From Salibacteraceae bacterium (GTDB lineage Bacteria; Bacteroidota; Bacteroidia; Flavobacteriales_G; Salibacteraceae), in the NCBI GenBank assembly GCA_023262195.1, contig JALRDM010000162.1:1-13669 (forward strand): a stretch of DNA of 13,669 nt. The letters run 5' to 3'. Of this stretch, positions 7,202 through 13,669 are shown piece by piece. Position 1 is the first letter of the stretch. Each line of letters starts with the position of its first letter. A program made the translations under genes and the position numbers. Below the pieces are notes generated by a model. It searched no databases. It worked only from the letters and a program-made list of their open reading frames with translations, and was not told the origin of the DNA.

Positions 7202-7490
7202 ATTTGTCCAAAACTTTAGGCACTTTGAAATAATCCGAGTCTTTGGATGGTGCGTTTTTTAACGCTTCTTTTTGTGAGAGTTCGTCTTCAATTTCATCCG
7301 GGCGAAGCTTCAGGTGCTCCCGTGTCATGTAGATTAACGGTTCCACCCCCTCTGTATCCAATTCGTTGAGCTTGTCAACGAATGAAAGCATACGCGATAG
7401 GTCCTCCTTGATCTCATTACGGTCTTCTCCTTCAAACTTAAGACGACTCAAATCCGCTAATTTGTCGATCACTTCATCATTAATATCCAT
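7200..7490 (-). CDS. gatC: Aspartyl/glutamyl-tRNA amidotransferase subunit C
   Basis: GatC is the small subunit of GatCAB, which amidates Glu-tRNA(Gln) or Asp-tRNA(Asn). It wraps around GatA and GatB and stabilises the complex; it has no catalytic residues of its own. The 96-residue protein has the usual length and pattern: the helical N-terminus KLADLSRLKFE, DLSRMLSFVDKLNELDTEGVEP in the middle (split around residues 30-51) and the extended tail LRPDE...DYFKVPKVL. Its start overlaps the end of the acyltransferase gene by 11 bases, so translation is probably coupled. gatA and gatB are not in the window, which is common because the subunits are often scattered in this phylum. Confidence 0.93.
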   Translation of the reverse strand: MDINDEVIDKLADLSRLKFEGEDRNEIKEDLSRMLSFVDKLNELDTEGVEPLIYMTREHLKLRPDEIEDELSQKEALKNAPSKDSDYFKVPKVLDK

Positions 7491-8229
7491 ATCGCTCTCT
7501 CAGTGGTTTTTCAATGGTTTCAAATATATCCAGTTTGTACTGCACTTCGCCTTTCTCAGCATACTCTGATGGGAAAACAGGTGCATGAATAATAACATCA
7601 CTAAATCCAGGGCCGCCAAGGTTTTTTAGGACTGGGCCCGCCTCTAGTCTTCGCCAATTATTAAGGAAGGTTACTGGTACGATGGGAATGTTCTCTTCTA
7701 AAGATAACCGGAATGCTCCATTCTTGAATGCTCGCATTTTCGGGGCGGTAGGAGGAATGGTTCCTTCAGGAAAAATCACAATGTTGTGCCCTTTCTTCAC
7801 CTCATCTCTTACCTTGAGTAAGGCTCGATGCGCTTCTCTTTTACTTTGTCTATGTACTGCAATGTTCATCCCACTTGAAAAGAAAATGTGGAAGAGCGGC
7901 CAGTTTAAAATCTCCACTTTACCCATGAACAAGAAATAGCGACTAAAAACTCTATACATGGTGATGATATCCAAGTAAGACCCATGATTAGGGCATATAA
8001 TAAAGGGCCCATCAGGAAGGCTCGCCTCCTTTTTTACGCGAACGAAAATTCCGCAGAAGGCCGTTAGGGTTAACGACCATAATCGCATAAGATGAAAGGC
8101 TCTATAAAACCTAGATTGCTTTCGAAGTAAGAAAGCAAACAATGGATAAGAAACTACCATGGAAAGGGCGAACACTATAAACAGCCCCCCCTTCCACAAC
8201 ACACGAAGCGGCTGTAAGAGCAGGTTCAT
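7480..8229 (-). CDS. plsC: PlsC-type 1-acyl-sn-glycerol-3-phosphate acyltransferase
   Basis: This predicted inner-membrane enzyme transfers an acyl chain to lysophosphatidic acid, the second acylation of phospholipid synthesis. The 249-residue protein has a hydrophobic N-terminal segment (about 13-35) and the acyltransferase blocks in order: NHGSYLD at 81-87 (H82 and D87 are the catalytic pair), GMNIAVHR at 120-127, FPEGT at 153-157 (glycerol phosphate binding) and IPIVPVTF at 181-188. I chose the ATG at 8227-8229 over the GTG five codons upstream, because MNLLLQPLRVLWKGG is a normal start and the extra residues would overlap a promoter-like TACATTTG. Genomes of this phylum often carry several PlsC-like paralogues, so its role as the main enzyme is likely but not certain. 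It is divergent from trpS and overlaps gatC. Confidence 0.9.
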   Translation of the reverse strand: MNLLLQPLRVLWKGGLFIVFALSMVVSYPLFAFLLRKQSRFYRAFHLMRLWSLTLTAFCGIFVRVKKEASLPDGPFIICPNHGSYLDIITMYRVFSRYFLFMGKVEILNWPLFHIFFSSGMNIAVHRQSKREAHRALLKVRDEVKKGHNIVIFPEGTIPPTAPKMRAFKNGAFRLSLEENIPIVPVTFLNNWRRLEAGPVLKNLGGPGFSDVIIHAPVFPSEYAEKGEVQYKLDIFETIEKPLRERYGY

Positions 8230-8276
8230 GATGCAAATGTACACGCTTGTTTCATCGTAAAGTCATTTCAAATAGC

Positions 8277-8307
8277 TTTTGCACCTTCCGAATTTGCAGT
8301 AGGTTTG
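8277..8307 (+). promoter_or_regulatory. Bacteroidota-type promoter for trpS
   Basis: TTTTG at 8277-8281 and TAGGTTTG at 8300-8307 match the -33/-7 pair TTTG and TAnnTTTG, with 18 bases between them. The ATG of trpS follows 20 bases later. Confidence 0.65.
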
Positions 8308-8327
8308 ACCACAAATTTGTTAGACGT

Positions 8328-9296
8328 ATGGCACGCATACTTACGGGAATACAAGCAACTGGAACTCCGCACCTTGGCAATATACTCGGTGCTATAAAAC
8401 CCGGTATTGAATTGGCTAACTCAGCCGACAATGACGCCTTTCTTTTTATTGCCGATATGCATTCGCTTACTGCAATTAAGAATGCGGATGAGATTAGAGA
8501 AAACGCCTATAGCGTAGCTGCTTCATGGTTGGCTTTTGGCTTGGATACAGACAAACACACTTTTTACAGACAAAGCGATGTGCCCGAAGTGACGGAACTC
8601 ATGTGGTATTTGAATTGCTACACCCCATTTCCAATGCTGGCCAATGCGCATTCCTTCAAGGACAAATCCGAAAATGTGGCTGTGGTTAATGCAGGCTTGT
8701 TCACGTATCCTGTGCTTATGGCTGCAGATATCTTGCTTTATGACGCCAATCTAGTTCCGGTAGGAAAGGACCAAAAGCAACACCTTGAAATGACCCGAGA
8801 TATGGCGGGAACCATCAATCACCAGCACGGTGAGATCTTTGTGCTGCCTGAAGCCTATCACGACCAACGAGTTATGATTGTGCCGGGAACAGATGGCAGA
8901 AAAATGAGTAAGAGCTACAACAATTTCATTAATGTATTTCTCGAAGGCAAGGCTTTGAAAAAACAGGTAATGAATATTGTAACGGACAGCACGCCTTTAG
9001 AGGAGCCAAAAAATCCAGATACGTGCAACGCATTTGCTATATATAATCTGATAGCGGATGAAGCTCAAGTCGAAGCAATGCGCCAGAATTACCTCAATGG
9101 TGGATTTGGCTATGGTCATGCTAAAATGGCCATTCTCGAAACCATCAATGAAACATATGCTGAGCCACGTTCAGAATATCATAAGTGGATGAATGATAAA
9201 GGTGCGCTCGATGCAGAACTTCAGAAAGGCGCTGAAAAAGCGAGAGCTGTGGCCAGTGAAACGCTCGCAAGAGTGCGAAAAGCATTGGGATACTAA
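8328..9296 (+). CDS. trpS: Tryptophanyl-tRNA synthetase
   Basis: TrpS charges tRNA-Trp with tryptophan using ATP in the cytoplasm. The 322-residue protein is a class I synthetase of the usual bacterial length. The HIGH-type motif appears as PHLGN at 14-18 after ILTGIQATGT. The substrate-binding MAADILLYDA is at 131-140 and VPVGKDQKQHLE at 143-154. KMSKS lies at 192-196 in the usual mobile loop. I chose the ATG at 8328 because a longer frame from TTG 8247 would add 27 residues not seen in the family and would cover the promoter. The gene is divergent from plsC. Its stop codon overlaps the stop of the converging amidohydrolase gene, so there is no space for a terminator between them. Confidence 0.96.
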   Translation: MARILTGIQATGTPHLGNILGAIKPGIELANSADNDAFLFIADMHSLTAIKNADEIRENAYSVAASWLAFGLDTDKHTFYRQSDVPEVTELMWYLNCYTPFPMLANAHSFKDKSENVAVVNAGLFTYPVLMAADILLYDANLVPVGKDQKQHLEMTRDMAGTINHQHGEIFVLPEAYHDQRVMIVPGTDGRKMSKSYNNFINVFLEGKALKKQVMNIVTDSTPLEEPKNPDTCNAFAIYNLIADEAQVEAMRQNYLNGGFGYGHAKMAILETINETYAEPRSEYHKWMNDKGALDAELQKGAEKARAVASETLARVRKALGY

Positions 9297-10588
9297 TTTG
9301 CCTTGCGCTTGGAGTATTTGTCTCGCAACTCCATTTGGTGATTCCAGAGGTAAACGCGTTTGCCGTTTACAAAGGCAGCCGATACATCATTTGATTTTAT
9401 ATCCAACGCATCACCCTCGGAAATAAAGAATGTTGCTCTCTTCCCTGACTCTATGGTGCCATAATCCTTTTCGATTCCCATTAATTTGGCTGGAGTCAAT
9501 GTAAGTGACTCAATGGCCTTCTCATAAGGCAAGCCATAATAGACTGCCGTACCCACTTGAAATGGAAGGTTGCGGCTAATCATAGCCTCCATATCACCGC
9601 TTGTTGCAAAGGCAACATTGACACCCTTTGCAACAAGATCGGCAGCAAGCCGAAATGGTTGGTCAAGCATATCTCCACTGTGCGAGGGAAGTTTGTGAAC
9701 GCGGTCAATAATAACGGGAATACCATTTTCTACCAATTCAGTCGTGACCAGGTGCGCCTCTGAACCCCCAACAATAGCCATCTTCTTCACGCCAGATGCA
9801 CGATAAAACTGGATGGCGTCAAGAATATCTTTAGCCCAATTTGCCCGAATGTAGAGCCGCTTTTCACCTGTAAACAAAGGCGCCATAGCCTCTAACTTTA
9901 AGTTTCTGTAGGATCTGATTGAATCACTTGCAAAAACCTGAGCCTCTGCGAAGAACTCTTGAATGGCGTCTTGTCCATCGGCATATTTTTTATTCTTCTT
10001 AGCTGAGCCCGGCTCTGCCCACCATCCCTGATAGCCGTATCTGCTTGGCCAGTTTAGATATATACCATCTTCAGTAATCTCGGCTTCTTTCCAATTCGAT
10101 CCGTTTAAGTGCACAACGGCTGAACTTCCTGACAGCATACCCCCAACGGGTGCCAACTGAGCCATCAGAACGCCATTCGTTCTTACCGTACTTACCACCT
10201 TAGATTCTGCGTTGAATGCTGGTAGAGCGCGAATATTTGGGTTGATATCTCCAGTCTCTCGATAATCGTGTGTGGCTCTCACTGCACCAATTTCTGTAAG
10301 GCCAAGCCTACTGTCCATCACAATGAACCCTGGATAGATGTGTTTGCCTTCGGCATCGATAATGCTATCATAATCCAACACATTGACACGCGTATTATTA
10401 CCGTCCGCAAGCATGGTTATTTCATCTCCTTGAAACGCGAGTAAGGCATTTTCGATCTTCTGTCCATTACCAACGTGTGCAGTTGCATATCGGATTAGAA
10501 TTTTTTGGTCACCATTTCCCGACTGTTGTGCAATAACACCAACATGCATCATCAATGCGATTGCCAATTGTATTTGCTTAAATCGCAT
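9293..10588 (-). CDS. Exported amidohydrolase-family protein lacking the HxH metal motif (probable pseudoenzyme)
   Basis: This is a 431-residue protein with a signal peptide at 1-21 (cut near VIA/Q). It has the layout of imidazolonepropionase-like amidohydrolases: an N-terminal beta part, the strand leading to the active site at IYPGF (84-88), VGGMLSGSSAVVHL (148-161) and the C-terminal block LTLTPAKLMG...YGTIESGKRATFFIS (363-390). Where active members have PGFIDxHxH it reads P86-GFIVMDSR94, so D is V90 and the two histidines are D92 and R94. Loss of both ligands makes hydrolysis unlikely. It resembles the N-terminal half of the 989-residue neighbour more than that protein's active half. I chose the ATG at 10586-10588, 2 bases after the neighbour's stop; a GTG one codon earlier would overlap that stop by one base. 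The two are co-transcribed and presumably work together. Confidence 0.85.
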   Translation of the reverse strand: MRFKQIQLAIALMMHVGVIAQQSGNGDQKILIRYATAHVGNGQKIENALLAFQGDEITMLADGNNTRVNVLDYDSIIDAEGKHIYPGFIVMDSRLGLTEIGAVRATHDYRETGDINPNIRALPAFNAESKVVSTVRTNGVLMAQLAPVGGMLSGSSAVVHLNGSNWKEAEITEDGIYLNWPSRYGYQGWWAEPGSAKKNKKYADGQDAIQEFFAEAQVFASDSIRSYRNLKLEAMAPLFTGEKRLYIRANWAKDILDAIQFYRASGVKKMAIVGGSEAHLVTTELVENGIPVIIDRVHKLPSHSGDMLDQPFRLAADLVAKGVNVAFATSGDMEAMISRNLPFQVGTAVYYGLPYEKAIESLTLTPAKLMGIEKDYGTIESGKRATFFISEGDALDIKSNDVSAAFVNGKRVYLWNHQMELRDKYSKRKAN

Positions 10589-10590
10589 CA

Positions 10591-13560
10591 CTAGTTTAAA
10601 TCATCTTCAAGTTCAGTATCGCAATGGTAATGCTCTTCCGTTTTGGCGCTTGGCCTCTTCTTGGGTCCAGAGCCTTTAATCATCTTTTGCTCGATGCGTG
10701 CACGCTCTTTTTGATCGCGTTGCCATCGTGATTCACTCTCCTTCGAGTCGTAATAAAGTACCCCTTCAATAAAGGTCTTCTCCGCTTTAGCATAAACTGA
10801 CAATGGGTTTTCAGACCAAAGCACCAAATCGGCATCCTTACCTACTTCTATGCTTCCAACTCTATCATCTAGGTGCAACATTTTGGCTGGATTAATCGTC
10901 ACCAAGTTTAGCGCTGCTTCTTCATCTAGCCCACCGTATTTAATGGCTTTTGCTGCTTCTTGATTGAGCCTTCGTCCCATCTCTGCGTCATCGGAATTAA
11001 TTGCAGTGTTTACACCAGCCTTGTGAAGCATCGCTGCATTGTATGGTATGGCATCGTTCACCTCATATTTATATGCCCACCAATCCGAAAATGTGCTGGC
11101 ACTGGCTCCATGTTTTGCAAGTTCATCGCGCACTTTATAGCCCTCTAGAATATGGGTAAATGTGTTGACCTTAAACCCCAGACTATCGGCCAAGTTCATC
11201 AACATGAGAATCTCTGATTGAACATAGCTGTGACAAGAAATATGTCTCTCCCCATTCGCGATTTCTCTAATTGCATCCAACTCTAAATCACGTCTTAAGG
11301 GAAGCCCACGTTCATTATCCGCCAGATCATACGATTCGGCTCTCACAAAAGCATCCATCATGGACTGCTCCACACCCATGCGCGTAAGCGGAAATCGATT
11401 ACCGTGGTCTCTTCGATTAGAACGTTTCACGTTTTCACCCAGCGCGAACTTGATAAACTTTGGGCTATTTTCATACAGCATTTCGCTGGCGGAAGCGCCC
11501 CACTTAAACTTAACTATTGCGCTTTGACCTCCAATGGGATTAGCGCTGCCATGAAGCAATTGGGCACTTGTCACCCCTCCGGCCAATTGGCGGTAGATGT
11601 TTATGTTCCAGGGGTCTATGGCATCACTCATTCTCACTTCTGCCGAAGACGCCTGTGCCCACTCATTGACCCCACCGCGCAAAGCAATGTGACTGTGTTC
11701 ATCTACTAAACCTGGGGTTAGGTGTTTGCCTTTAGCATCCACCCTTTTTACATCGGTAGGAAATAACTGATCTACTCCAATTGATTTGATTTTTCCATCA
11801 ACCACATATACGTCTGCTCGTTTCAAGATACCCGTATCGGCACAGGTCCAAACCACGGCATTGGTGATGACAAACGTGTTGGTCATATCAAGACTATCCC
11901 AGCCATACGCCATATTTGGGTACTGAAGTTTGGGAATAATTGTATCAACCTTGGAAGACAACTCTGTTTTCGTTTCAGGCTCATATTTTCTATCACGTAT
12001 TGCTGCCCACTTCACCCATTCACCGTCATGATTCAGCCCTTGGCCGTCCCATACTCCCTCATTAAACGTGATCTTACCAGTTAACCGATACAACACTTTG
12101 TTTGACTCTTTCTCTTTTAGGACAATGGCAATCAAATCCTCTTGCCGATCAATCGAAACGTCAATTTTGGGATCGAGATCATTGCTCTCTGCTTTTGCTT
12201 TAACCTTCTTTTCGGACACGTCTTCAATGGTCACTTGAATGTTCTTTTCATCCACCACTAGATTGTACTGACCCAGAAACTTCTCAAATACAGGCTCAGA
12301 TTTATAGACCTTTTTGCCTAAAGTCCAATGTTCGGTAATGTCAAAATTCTTTGAGCCCAACGTATCATTTGAAATGAAAAAGTTGGCCTTTTTCCGTGGT
12401 TCTAAGGTGCCATAAGACTCAGACACCCCGAGCATTTCAGCAGGGGTTTCTGTTAAAGATCGCAGCGCATCATTTTGGGACAACCCATAGTTCATAGAAC
12501 GCATCAGGTTTTTTTGAAATGTTTTTCCGGAAACCGTGTCCCTAGAGATAGCCACCGAAAATCCCTTTTGCATTAGATCGATTGGATTCCTTGGTGCGTT
12601 TTCCCAATGTTTAAGTTCTGCGAGCGACACCATTCGAGATAAATATGGATCACTCACATCATATGCCTTGGGGTAATTAAGTGGCAAAATGAATGATGTT
12701 CCGCTGGGGATTTCATCTTGAATCAAATATTCCTTCCCAGCGCCCACGATGGTCATAGGCATTCCAAATTCATTGGTCAATTCAAGCACGTTTCTGCAAC
12801 TGAGAGAGTTGCTTACCTGAAATATCTTAGGCTTTTCACTCCATTCGGCCATTGCCTTGAGTGATGGATTTGTTTCCATCTCGTTTCCACCGCTTTGATG
12901 CCATTGTGCATCATACATTGTTTGGCGAAACAAAGCTATTGCTCCAACAAGAGAAGAAGGATAATCTTGATCACTGCTTCCTTTTGAAAAACTAAAATGA
13001 TCGGCACATTCATCGTCAACAATAGCTTCGTTTGCTTTGTGCTCTCCAAGCACAAAGACCTGTGACGTGCCACGCATAATGCCATCGCGATGGTGCTCAT
13101 TGACCAGCCCAAAGCCAGAGGATAACCAATCTTCACTCTTTTTTGAATCCAATGGAAATGCCTGATTGAACTTTCGCTCAGGCCTAATTGCTTTATTCCA
13201 ATTGCTCACTTCGTCAGCGCCTCCCTTATCAGCCTTTTTCAGTGCATTGAGCTGCTTTTTTGAAAGTGCATTTATCCCGCCATAAGCATCAATGAATGAT
13301 GGGTAAATGTATTTACCTGCACAATCAATAATTACAGCGTTGGGTGGACTTGCGCTTTGTGATACACTCACTACTTCACCATATTGCACCACCATCGTAG
13401 CGTTGGTCATGCGCTGATCAGACGAAACGAATATGGTGGCATTAGTAAAAGCATAAACGGTGTGTCGCTCGTCTTCCACACCATTTCTGGGAAATGTTTC
13501 CTGACCCTGTCCAAGTTGTGTAAAGCAAGAAATTAATAACCCAACTACCAGTGCGCGCAT
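10591..13560 (-). CDS. Exported double-domain amidohydrolase: inactive N-half, metal-binding C-half
   Basis: This is a 989-residue protein with a signal peptide at 1-20 (GQG/Q region). Residues about 35-420 form a first amidohydrolase unit in which PGFIDxHxH has become PSFIDAYGG (87-95), so both histidines are lost. Residues about 425-525 form a charged, beta-rich linker. Residues about 560-935 form a second unit with intact ligands: H622 and H624 (DEHSH), H777 (CHSY), H803 (FTHILEG) and D857 (NSDD). GSANPIGGQSAIVK, ending at K684, is the conserved strand that follows. The tail (about 940-989) is highly charged and ends EEHYHCDTELEDDLN. The active unit belongs to the imidazolonepropionase-like group; the substrate is unknown (dipeptides and cyclic amides are typical). 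I chose the ATG at 13558-13560 over the TTG three codons upstream to give the signal peptide a basic start. Confidence 0.88.
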   Translation of the reverse strand: MRALVVGLLISCFTQLGQGQETFPRNGVEDERHTVYAFTNATIFVSSDQRMTNATMVVQYGEVVSVSQSASPPNAVIIDCAGKYIYPSFIDAYGGINALSKKQLNALKKADKGGADEVSNWNKAIRPERKFNQAFPLDSKKSEDWLSSGFGLVNEHHRDGIMRGTSQVFVLGEHKANEAIVDDECADHFSFSKGSSDQDYPSSLVGAIALFRQTMYDAQWHQSGGNEMETNPSLKAMAEWSEKPKIFQVSNSLSCRNVLELTNEFGMPMTIVGAGKEYLIQDEIPSGTSFILPLNYPKAYDVSDPYLSRMVSLAELKHWENAPRNPIDLMQKGFSVAISRDTVSGKTFQKNLMRSMNYGLSQNDALRSLTETPAEMLGVSESYGTLEPRKKANFFISNDTLGSKNFDITEHWTLGKKVYKSEPVFEKFLGQYNLVVDEKNIQVTIEDVSEKKVKAKAESNDLDPKIDVSIDRQEDLIAIVLKEKESNKVLYRLTGKITFNEGVWDGQGLNHDGEWVKWAAIRDRKYEPETKTELSSKVDTIIPKLQYPNMAYGWDSLDMTNTFVITNAVVWTCADTGILKRADVYVVDGKIKSIGVDQLFPTDVKRVDAKGKHLTPGLVDEHSHIALRGGVNEWAQASSAEVRMSDAIDPWNINIYRQLAGGVTSAQLLHGSANPIGGQSAIVKFKWGASASEMLYENSPKFIKFALGENVKRSNRRDHGNRFPLTRMGVEQSMMDAFVRAESYDLADNERGLPLRRDLELDAIREIANGERHISCHSYVQSEILMLMNLADSLGFKVNTFTHILEGYKVRDELAKHGASASTFSDWWAYKYEVNDAIPYNAAMLHKAGVNTAINSDDAEMGRRLNQEAAKAIKYGGLDEEAALNLVTINPAKMLHLDDRVGSIEVGKDADLVLWSENPLSVYAKAEKTFIEGVLYYDSKESESRWQRDQKERARIEQKMIKGSGPKKRPSAKTEEHYHCDTELEDDLN

Positions 13561-13612
13561 ATGGATCAAAAATAATCGCGCCTATTTCGTGTGAATAAGA
13601 ATCAAATACGGG

Positions 13613-13633
13613 TTAACCACAGAGAATGGTTAA
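13613..13633. promoter_or_regulatory. Perfect inverted repeat upstream of the amidohydrolase operon
   Basis: TTAACCA (13613-13619) and TGGTTAA (13627-13633) are separated by 7 bases, 53 bases before the ATG of the 989-residue gene. The size and symmetry suit a dimeric regulator site. A nearby promoter match is incomplete: TATTTTTG (13574-13567, minus) fits TAnnTTTG but has no TTG at the right distance. The operator role is an inference. Confidence 0.35.
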
Positions 13634-13669
13634 TACAAACCTTCCCCTTGTTTGTGGGTTTTAATATTC

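Noticed and set aside
13567..13574. TATTTTTG as a promoter for the 989-residue gene
   Set aside because: It matches TAnnTTTG on the minus strand, but the nearest TTG is 28 bases upstream and the leader would be only about 3 bases, so it is too weak to list as a promoter.

Overview
The window reads as a chromosomal stretch of a Bacteroidota bacterium, most likely from the Flavobacteriales/Cytophagales side of the phylum. The evidence is two type IX secretion system (T9SS) cargo proteins with type A C-terminal sorting domains, promoter-like elements of the phylum's form (TTG, 17-23 bases, TAnnTTTG), and almost no Shine-Dalgarno sequences. All assignments below come from reading motifs; no search was run. 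There is no sign of an insertion sequence, prophage, integrase, CRISPR array, tRNA or rRNA.

Layout from left to right. Bases 96-1304 (minus): a short T9SS cargo protein preceded by a TTG-started gene that has AYGSYN repeats and a self-cleaving S74 (endosialidase-type) chaperone domain, followed by a terminator. Bases 1430-4241 (minus): a two-gene unit of an ACMSD-type decarboxylase (kynurenine pathway) and an exported M1 zinc aminopeptidase. Bases 4242-4567: a non-coding gap with several inverted repeats and one clear terminator. Bases 4568-6157 (minus): a 529-residue secreted protein with Ig-like repeats and a T9SS tail. Bases 6228-7146 (plus): tadA, then a bacilliredoxin. Bases 7200-8229 (minus): a PlsC-type acyltransferase overlapping gatC. 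Bases 8328-9296 (plus): trpS. Bases 9293-13560 (minus): two exported amidohydrolase-family genes.

Much of the window is housekeeping: wobble-base editing of tRNA (TadA), tRNA charging (TrpS, GatC), phospholipid synthesis (PlsC) and thiol redox (bacilliredoxin). The rest is envelope or secretion related: the T9SS cargo, the S74 protein, the M1 peptidase and the amidohydrolases. Several start codons were placed downstream of the longest open frame, because the longer frames begin with TTG or GTG and the in-frame ATG gives the expected signal peptide or family N-terminus.

The points most worth following are the amidohydrolase operon, which pairs one domain with intact metal ligands with two domains whose HxH motif is lost; the S74 gene with its odd start and its missing signal peptide; and the structured 326-base gap at 4242-4567. 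I do not see clear evidence of a wholly new multi-gene system.
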